DNA of 13,004 nucleotides from Lachnospiraceae bacterium UBA5902 (GTDB lineage: Bacteria > Bacillota > Clostridia > Lachnospirales > Lachnospiraceae): assembly GCA_002431865.1 (NCBI GenBank), contig DJEI01000010.1, positions 1 through 13,004 of the forward strand, in the 5' to 3' direction. The notes beneath the pieces are model-generated. The model searched no databases. It was not told where the DNA came from and saw nothing but the letters and a program-made list of their open reading frames with translations. The position numbers were made by a program, and so were the translations under genes. Positions 8,591 through 13,004 of the stretch are shown one piece after another (the stretch's first letter is position 1; each line of letters begins with the position of its first letter).

Positions 8591-10027
8591 ATCCCCCTTG
8601 GTTAATGTCTTTAATTGTTTGTCGCTGACAGAGTCAAGCTCGACGATACGGCTTGCCTGTCTGGCGATGGAACGCTCCAGATAGTTTCGGACTTCTCTTG
8701 CATTTGCAAAGTTTTCGTCGTGGGATTTCGCCCAGATATTCAGTAACTCTTTCACATATGCTTTTCCCTGTGCGTTTGGTTCGTATTCCTGTTTCTTGCA
8801 CATGGATAAGAAGATCTCGTAAAGCTCGTCGCCGCTGTAATCTTCGAAATTGATGTATTTGTTAAATCTCGAACGGAGTCCCGGATTGGAATCTACGAAT
8901 TCTTGCATCAGTTCCGTGTAACCGGCAACGATTACGATCAGATTATCACGGTTATCTTCCATCATTTTAAGTAGGGTATCTACTGCTTCCTGCCCGAAAT
9001 CCTTCCCATCTTTGCCCGCGGTTAACGTGTAAGCCTCGTCGATGAAAAGTACACCGCCTAAGGCGCTTTCTACGACTTCCTTTGTCTTGATTGCAGTCTG
9101 ACCGACGTAGCCTTCGACTAAGTTGGAACGGTCAACCTCGACCAACTGACCACCCGGCAGGATGCCGAGACATTTGTAGATTTTGGCAAGCAGACGGGCA
9201 ACGGTTGTCTTACCAGTTCCCGGATTCCCGGAAAATACCATGTGCAATGACATTTCTGGCTGTTTCATGCCGCGCTCTTCCCGAAGCTTCTTCACCTTCA
9301 ACAGATTAATCAGCGATTTGATATCTTTCTTCACTTCGGAAAGTCCGGTCAGATTGTTTAACTCGTTCAGCAAGTCATCTAATTTGATATCTTCCTCTGG
9401 AACCTCCTGCTTGTTGACAGCGCCCTTCATAGCAGCCATAGCAGCCTGAGAGGTCGATGCATTTTTATCAGGTGTGTTGGCAGCAGGGGTGGAAGGCTTC
9501 GGTGGATTCTTCAATGCCGGATTCTCGCCCGGCTCAAACAGCTTCAGTTTGCGCAGATATTCCTCTATCATGCAGGTATAGGCTGTCAGCGCGGAGACTT
9601 CTGCGTCGGTTGTCCGGTTATTGCAGGAAATGTATGCCTGACCGAGTTCAACATACAGGTTGTACAGATTCCTTGACTTTGAGAACCCCTTCGTTGTGCA
9701 GGCAGAAAGTCCGGATTGGTCAGCTTCCACAAAATAAGTCAGGGAACGTGGAATTGTTGTGGCAAATTCTGGTGCAGCGGTGCGGTCCTGCTTGAAACGC
9801 ATCAGGGATTCCAATGTGAAATACTGTCCAAGGTATTCGTGTAAAAAGCGTGTTTCCGGGTACAGACTGCCATCGGAGCTGTCTGTCAGATACACCAGAA
9901 ACTGCAACAGATCGAAACGGATCATGTCGTGCATGGAGATATCCGTCTTTGGACCAAAGCCCTGCTGGCAGATGATTTCGCCGTACATGTAACAATCCGT
10001 GATTTCTTTCTTCAGATCATTTAACAT
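8576..10027 (-). CDS. AAA+ ATPase of the CbbX/SpoVK type with an uncharacterised N-terminal domain
   Basis: A 483-residue cytosolic ATPase, probably a hexameric remodelling enzyme with an unknown client. Residues 1-163 are helical; [20 protein letters not shown] (about 43-62) recalls TerB-like domains, but this is only a resemblance. Residues 164-212 are a Pro/Ala/Lys-rich flexible linker. The AAA+ core begins near 213 ([21 protein letters not shown]). It has Walker A GNPGTGKT at 267-274, a GYVGQT pore-loop-type segment at 306-311, Walker B LFIDEA with Asp 330 and Glu 331, sensor-1 region IVIVAGY and an arginine-finger-type NPGLRSRF near 381-388. All look functional. This core is shared by the Rubisco activase CbbX, SpoVK and the type VII secretion protein EccA, but no Rubisco or secretion genes are nearby. 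I chose ATG 10027 because AAGGAG precedes it by 5 bases. The frame is open back to ATG 10234, but that stretch reads through the large inverted repeat. Confidence 0.9.
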   Translation of the reverse strand: MLNDLKKEITDCYMYGEIICQQGFGPKTDISMHDMIRFDLLQFLVYLTDSSDGSLYPETRFLHEYLGQYFTLESLMRFKQDRTAAPEFATTIPRSLTYFVEADQSGLSACTTKGFSKSRNLYNLYVELGQAYISCNNRTTDAEVSALTAYTCMIEEYLRKLKLFEPGENPALKNPPKPSTPAANTPDKNASTSQAAMAAMKGAVNKQEVPEEDIKLDDLLNELNNLTGLSEVKKDIKSLINLLKVKKLREERGMKQPEMSLHMVFSGNPGTGKTTVARLLAKIYKCLGILPGGQLVEVDRSNLVEGYVGQTAIKTKEVVESALGGVLFIDEAYTLTAGKDGKDFGQEAVDTLLKMMEDNRDNLIVIVAGYTELMQEFVDSNPGLRSRFNKYINFEDYSGDELYEIFLSMCKKQEYEPNAQGKAYVKELLNIWAKSHDENFANAREVRNYLERSIARQASRIVELDSVSDKQLKTLTKGDLTEG

Positions 10028-10032
10028 AATTT

Positions 10033-10038
10033 CTCCTT
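10033..10038 (-). promoter_or_regulatory. Ribosome binding site of the AAA+ ATPase gene
   Basis: The plus strand reads CTCCTT, so the minus strand reads AAGGAG, 5 bases before ATG 10027. It fixes the start 69 codons downstream of the longest open frame. The base of the large inverted repeat (10042) is only three bases upstream, so folding of that structure in the mRNA could affect ribosome access. Confidence 0.7.
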
Positions 10039-10179
10039 GCCCCTGTAAAGTCATTTCAGAAGTTGCGAATCGTGATGGGCTTTGTGATATGTCTGCATCC
10101 GCTTCCAATAATATATCAGCATGTATGTAACTAAGAAGTACTAGATGTTCTGATGCACATGCAGATGCTGCACGCAACC

Positions 10180-10213
10180 GCCGTCGATTCGACATCCATG
10201 TCTCAGCGACGGC
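10180..10213. repeat. Nested hairpin at the apex of the large inverted repeat
   Basis: GCCGTCG (10180-10186) pairs with CGACGGC (10207-10213). Inside, GACAT (10191-10195) pairs with ATGTC (10198-10202) around CC. A symmetric 4-by-4 internal loop separates the two perfect stems. Confidence 0.75.
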
Positions 10214-10214
10214 T

Positions 10215-10237
10215 TGTTTGAACGTCGTGTTCAAACA
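10215..10237. repeat. 9-bp perfect palindromic site next to the apex hairpin
   Basis: TGTTTGAAC (10215-10223) and GTTCAAACA (10229-10237) are perfect inverted arms around GTCGT. The size and symmetry suit either a short RNA hairpin or a dimeric regulator site. TTGAAC or GTTCAA half-sites recur at 10371-10376 and 10430-10435. Confidence 0.6.
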
Positions 10238-10429
10238 TTGCTGATTACTTACAGAACATCAAGAACTTCTAAGTTCCAAACATATTTATATTATTCGAAG
10301 TGGATGCAGACACATATGCACAAATCGCCATACGATTCGCAAATGCGTCGAAACTATTTTACAGGTGTTCGTTCAATTTACCTTGGGTAAATGATACCGC
10401 AAAAACCCTAGTCCGTAAAGTAAAATATA

Positions 10430-10458
10430 TTGAACAAGGTAGGGAAATATGGTACGAT
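10430..10458 (+). promoter_or_regulatory. Candidate distal promoter reading toward hisA
   Basis: TTGAAC (10430-10435), a 17-base spacer, then TACGAT (10453-10458), which is preceded by TGG and so has an extended -10. Each hexamer matches consensus at 4 of 6 bases. A start near 10465 would give a leader of about 245 bases before hisA. The stretch 10366-10710 holds no convincing gene; I looked for T-box and other riboswitch motifs and saw none. Confidence 0.35.
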
Positions 10459-10614
10459 AAGAACCAAGTGTAGTCTGAAGAAATATTAAGGAAAAGGAAG
10501 ACAATCGGCAATTTGAAGTGGTTGGGTAGCGTATATTCGCAAATTATCATGGAACATCATGAATACGACATAGGATATGTTTGCAACCTTGAAAGAACTT
10601 AGTACTTTTTTGGT

Positions 10615-10620
10615 TACAAT
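10615..10620 (+). promoter_or_regulatory. Weak candidate proximal -10 for hisA
   Basis: TACAAT matches TATAAT at 5 of 6 bases. TTGAAA at 10589-10594 is a good -35 hexamer, but the 20-base spacer is too long for a standard promoter. If used, the leader would be about 85 bases and would contain the hairpin at 10659-10679. Confidence 0.25.
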
Positions 10621-10658
10621 ACATTCTATGGGTATTCATGATTGTTCTATGTATGATT

Positions 10659-10679
10659 GTGGAGAAGATGTTTCCCCAC
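10659..10679 (+). other. Small hairpin in the hisA leader
   Basis: GTGG (10659-10662) pairs with CCAC (10676-10679), then after one mismatch GAA (10664-10666) pairs with TTC (10672-10674), with loop 10667-10671. It lies about 20 bases upstream of the AAAGGAG ribosome binding site (10698-10704). No T run follows, so it is not a terminator. Confidence 0.35.
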
Positions 10680-10710
10680 TTCAAATTTGTCGATGTAAAA
10701 GGAGCGTATT

Positions 10711-11484
10711 ATGCGGTTTCGACCATGCATTGACATACATAACGGCGCGGTCAAGCAGATTGTTGGCGGCAGCCTGAAGGACGAAGCGGATTTTGCCAAG
10801 GATAACTTTGTTTCAGAGCTGAAGGCGGATTTCTATGCGGACCTGTATCGCCGAAGCGGTCTGGTCGGCGGACATATTATCCTGCTGAATCCGGCTGGCA
10901 GCACCTACTATGAGACAGATCTGGAACAGGCGAAGCTTGCACTTGCGGCATATCCACAGGGTCTGCAGATTGGCGGAGGTATCAACGCAGACAATGCAGA
11001 GCAGTTTCTGGATATGGGCGCACGGCAGGTAATCGTGACATCCTATGTATTTAAGGATGGAAGAATCAATTATGAGAATCTGAAACGGCTGTCGGGCCTG
11101 ATCGGTACGGAGCATCTGGTGCTCGATTTGTCCTGCCGGAAAAAGGATGGCAGGTATTATATCGTGACTGACCGCTGGCAGAAATTTACCGAGGAAGTTG
11201 TTACACCAGAGACTTTGGACAAGCTGGCAGAATACTGCAGCGAATATCTGATCCATGCAGTGGATGTCGAGGGCAAGGCGGCAGGCATTGAGACGGAGCT
11301 TGCAACCATGCTTGGCACATGGGGCAGACGGCCGATGACCTATGCGGGCGGAGTTGGAAGCTTTGACGATTTAGAGAGCTTGAAGCAATGCGGACAGGAT
11401 CGCATTGATGTGACGGTGGGAAGTGCACTGGATATATTCGGCGGTGCATTGCCATACGATGAGGTTGTGAAATTTTGTTCGTAA
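10711..11484 (+). CDS. hisA: HisA, eukaryotic (HIS6) type: ProFAR isomerase of histidine synthesis
   Basis: Cytosolic (beta-alpha)8-barrel enzyme that opens the ribose ring of ProFAR to give PRFAR, the fourth step specific to histidine biosynthesis. The 257-residue protein follows the yeast HIS6/plant pattern rather than usual bacterial HisA. Diagnostic stretches are CIDIHNGAVKQIVGG at 6-20 (first catalytic Asp at 8), LQIGGGIN near 89, VIVTSYVF near 107, VLDLSCRKKDGRY near 132, LIHAVDVEGKAAGI near 177, YAGGV near 211 and VGSALDIFGG near 233. All barrel motifs look intact, so it should be active. ATG 10711 has AAAGGAG (10698-10704) at ideal spacing. No other his gene is in the window, so it is separated from any his operon. 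A cellulase gene follows after 36 bases without a terminator. Horizontal origin is plausible for this bacterial subset but not shown here. Confidence 0.9.
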   Translation: MRFRPCIDIHNGAVKQIVGGSLKDEADFAKDNFVSELKADFYADLYRRSGLVGGHIILLNPAGSTYYETDLEQAKLALAAYPQGLQIGGGINADNAEQFLDMGARQVIVTSYVFKDGRINYENLKRLSGLIGTEHLVLDLSCRKKDGRYYIVTDRWQKFTEEVVTPETLDKLAEYCSEYLIHAVDVEGKAAGIETELATMLGTWGRRPMTYAGGVGSFDDLESLKQCGQDRIDVTVGSALDIFGGALPYDEVVKFCS

Positions 11485-11520
11485 AACTATAAAAAGAGGG
11501 ACAAAACGATAGGAGGGTTT

Positions 11521-13004
11521 ATGAGAAAATTCAAGAAGACAGCCGCGGTTGTTGCGGCGGCAGCACTTGCACTTTCTTTATGTGCATGTGGCGGAAAGAC
11601 AGACAAGGCGACGACAGAGCAGACGTCCGGTGGCAGTGCAACCGTGACAGATGCAACGGTGTCGAATGCAATCGAGGATGACGGTGACTGGACAACGACC
11701 GAACAGGAAGCTGTGGAGGATGACCGTTTCACGACTGTGGAGGGTGCAGATGCGATCGGCGTGACATTTGATGATGGTACAGATGGTTTCACGAGCTACA
11801 CGAACAACGGTAATTTTACAATGTCTGCAGAAAATGGTGAGCTGGTCTGTGACATTACAAAGAGTGGACCGCTTGAACACAGCTGCCAGATTTACTACGA
11901 TGGATTCACGATGGCAAAGGGCTGTGTCTATACGATGAGCTTTGATGTCAGAAGTGATATTGAGCGTGTGATTCAGTGGCGTGTACAGGTAAACGGCGGT
12001 GATTACCATGCTTATGCGAGTGACTTCATCACAGTTGGACCTGAGACACAGACGATCACAAAGGAGTTTACGATGGAAGAAAATTCCGACCCGGCTCCAA
12101 GATTTGTTGTCAATATGGGAACCCAGGAAGGACAGACTGAGGTGACGGAAGCACACAAAATTTACTTCGACAATATTTCACTGTTTGTAACGGACAGTTC
12201 AAATGCGGAGAAGATCGTGGGTGCACCACAGCCGATTCAGGTAAAGGTAAATCAGATTGGTTACAAGCCGGATGATACAAAGACGGTGATCGTGACATCC
12301 AAGGACGATGAGAAATTCAAAATCGTAGATGCAGAGACAGAAGAGACAATGTTTGTCGGTGCATACGGAGAGCTTTCGTATGATAAGTCTGCAGAGTCGA
12401 ATGTGAAGCATGGTGATTTCACAGAATTCAAGACGCCGGGTACCTATAAGATTATTTCCAGTCCATCCGGCGCGTCATATGAGTTCTCCATCGGGGACGA
12501 TCTGTATGATGATGTGTATAAGGATGTTGTACTGATGTTATACAAGCAGCGCTGCGGAACAGAGGTGACAAAGGATATCGCCGGAGATTTCGCACATGAG
12601 GCATGTCATATGCAGGAAGCAACTGTTTACGGAGATACATCTGGAACAAAGATTGATGTATCTGGTGGATGGCATGATGCCGGTGATTACGGACGGTATG
12701 TTGTGTCTGGTGCCAAGACCGTGCAGGATCTCTTCCTTGCTTACGAGGATTATGGTCAGACTGCCGATGATCTGGGAATCCCAGAGAGCGGAAACAAGAC
12801 ACCGGATCTTCTGGATGAAGCAAAGTATGAGCTTGACTGGATGCTCAAGATGCAGGATGCAGCAAGCGGCGGTGTTTACCATAAGGTAACAGCACTTGTA
12901 TTCCCGGAGACGGTACTTGCGGTTGATGAGACGGATGATATGGTGCTTGCGCCGATTTCTTATGCAGCAACGGCTGATTTCGCGGCTGTTATGGCAAAGG
13001 CATC
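11521..13004 (+). CDS. Lipoprotein endoglucanase/cellulase of glycoside hydrolase family 9 (3' end beyond window)
   Basis: A secreted, probably membrane-anchored enzyme for cellulose or related beta-1,4-glucans; the first 494 codons are present and open to the window edge. Residues 1-23 form a lipoprotein signal (MRKFKK, a hydrophobic Ala/Val stretch, then LSLCACGG with Cys 23 as likely lipidation site). Next come an acidic Thr-rich linker (about 26-78), a CBM4/9-like carbohydrate-binding domain (about 80-223), a CelD_N immunoglobulin-like domain beginning PIQVKVNQIGY (238-248), and the GH9 catalytic barrel from about 330. The barrel carries GGWHDAGDYGRYV at 382-394; by analogy with family members Asp 386 and Asp 389 form the DAGD site, with Asp 389 as likely catalytic base. 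The catalytic Glu near the C terminus is outside. ATG 11521 follows a strong AGGAGGG (11511-11517). No own promoter is evident in the 36-base gap after hisA. Confidence 0.93.
   Translation, partial: MRKFKKTAAVVAAAALALSLCACGGKTDKATTEQTSGGSATVTDATVSNAIEDDGDWTTTEQEAVEDDRFTTVEGADAIGVTFDDGTDGFTSYTNNGNFTMSAENGELVCDITKSGPLEHSCQIYYDGFTMAKGCVYTMSFDVRSDIERVIQWRVQVNGGDYHAYASDFITVGPETQTITKEFTMEENSDPAPRFVVNMGTQEGQTEVTEAHKIYFDNISLFVTDSSNAEKIVGAPQPIQVKVNQIGYKPDDTKTVIVTSKDDEKFKIVDAETEETMFVGAYGELSYDKSAESNVKHGDFTEFKTPGTYKIISSPSGASYEFSIGDDLYDDVYKDVVLMLYKQRCGTEVTKDIAGDFAHEACHMQEATVYGDTSGTKIDVSGGWHDAGDYGRYVVSGAKTVQDLFLAYEDYGQTADDLGIPESGNKTPDLLDEAKYELDWMLKMQDAASGGVYHKVTALVFPETVLAVDETDDMVLAPISYAATADFAAVMAKA

Larger units (their letters stand above)
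10042..10365. repeat. Very long imperfect inverted repeat between ATPase and hisA
   Basis: The two arms, about 111 bases (10042-10152) and 114 bases (10252-10365), pair in the same order along their length. The blocks are 10042-10049 with 10358-10365 (8 bp), 10063-10073 with 10332-10342 (11 bp), 10081-10086 with 10319-10324 (6 bp), 10090-10100 with 10302-10312 (11 bp), 10102-10105 with 10297-10300 (4 bp) and 10107-10115 with 10287-10295 (9 bp). The innermost block is 10129-10152 with 10252-10275 (24 positions, 3 mismatches). A 99-base apex contains further hairpins. An outer match, ATCATTTA (10016-10023) with TAAATGAT (10388-10395), may extend it into the ATPase start. No transposase or reverse transcriptase is in the window. 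It could be a structured leader, a non-coding RNA or a palindromic mobile repeat; I do not recognise the family. Confidence 0.85.

Noticed and set aside
10028..10234. 69-codon N-terminal extension of the AAA+ ATPase from ATG 10234
   Set aside because: It reads through one arm and the apex of the large inverted repeat, and its composition is unlike the rest of the protein. A clear AAGGAG precedes ATG 10027.
10129..10275. Invertible switch flanked by 24-base inverted repeats
   Set aside because: The repeats differ at 3 of 24 positions, whereas recombinase-driven inverted repeats are normally identical. No invertase gene is present, and the pairing continues far outside these repeats.
10042..10365. 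Retron or group II intron RNA
   Set aside because: No reverse transcriptase in the window and no conserved catalytic or branch-point motifs seen, so the long hairpin alone does not justify the call.
10381..10415. T-box-like string (GGGTAAATGATACCGC) upstream of hisA
   Set aside because: Only the ACCGC part resembles the T-box core AGGGTGGNACCGCG. The GGTGG part, the antiterminator/terminator pair and stem I are not recognisable, and the candidate promoter lies downstream of it.
10621..10660. Short tandem similarity (TTCTATG ... TGATTG twice)
   Set aside because: The copies are short and differ in length; this is within chance for AT-rich leader DNA.
10577..10777. Possible 66-residue reading frame overlapping the hisA start
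   Set aside because: No ribosome binding site, no recognisable domain, and it overlaps the well-supported hisA start in another frame.
11487..12298. Long antisense reading frames opposite the cellulase
   Set aside because: They are shadows of a codon-biased gene with a clear domain order on the plus strand, and no ribosome binding site supports them.

Overview
This looks like chromosomal DNA from a gut or rumen Firmicute, most likely family Lachnospiraceae (the Roseburia, Coprococcus and Butyrivibrio kind). The basis is the strong AGGAGG-type ribosome binding sites, the moderate base composition, the surface lipoprotein cellulase of glycoside hydrolase family 9 (GH9), the tandem family-2 glycosyltransferases and an eukaryotic-type HisA. 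The assignment is by protein style only; there is no rRNA, no tRNA, no recognisable mobile-element gene and no CRISPR array.

Layout, left to right. (1) 1-840: the 3' part of a sensor histidine kinase. (2) 979-3851: a potassium-uptake pair, the NAD-binding regulator TrkA and the TrkH pore subunit, 26 bases apart and evidently one operon with its own candidate promoter. (3) 3852-4133: an AT-rich gap with two inverted-repeat structures and a candidate promoter. (4) 4134-8590: two paralogous large cytosolic glycosyltransferases, each with two GT-A modules, probably building a cell-surface polysaccharide. In the second, key residues are replaced in both modules. (5) 8576-10027, minus strand: an AAA+ ATPase of the CbbX/SpoVK type, overlapping the second glycosyltransferase tail to tail by 15 bases. 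(6) 10028-10710: a gene-free divergent region of about 680 bases. Most of its left half is one very large imperfect inverted repeat (10042-10365) with smaller hairpins inside. (7) 10711-11484: an isolated HisA of the eukaryotic HIS6 type. (8) 11521 to the window end: the first 494 codons of a secreted lipoprotein GH9 cellulase.

How the genes relate. TrkA and TrkH form one transporter. The two glycosyltransferases very likely act in one glycan pathway. HisA and the cellulase share a strand with a 36-base gap and no terminator, so read-through is possible although their functions are unrelated. The sequence ties neither the kinase to Trk nor the AAA+ protein to the glycosyltransferases beyond adjacency.

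The most unusual item is the long imperfect palindrome at 10042-10365. Its base lies only three bases upstream of the ribosome binding site of the AAA+ gene. It could be a structured mRNA leader, a non-coding RNA or a palindromic mobile repeat. I do not recognise it as a named family.
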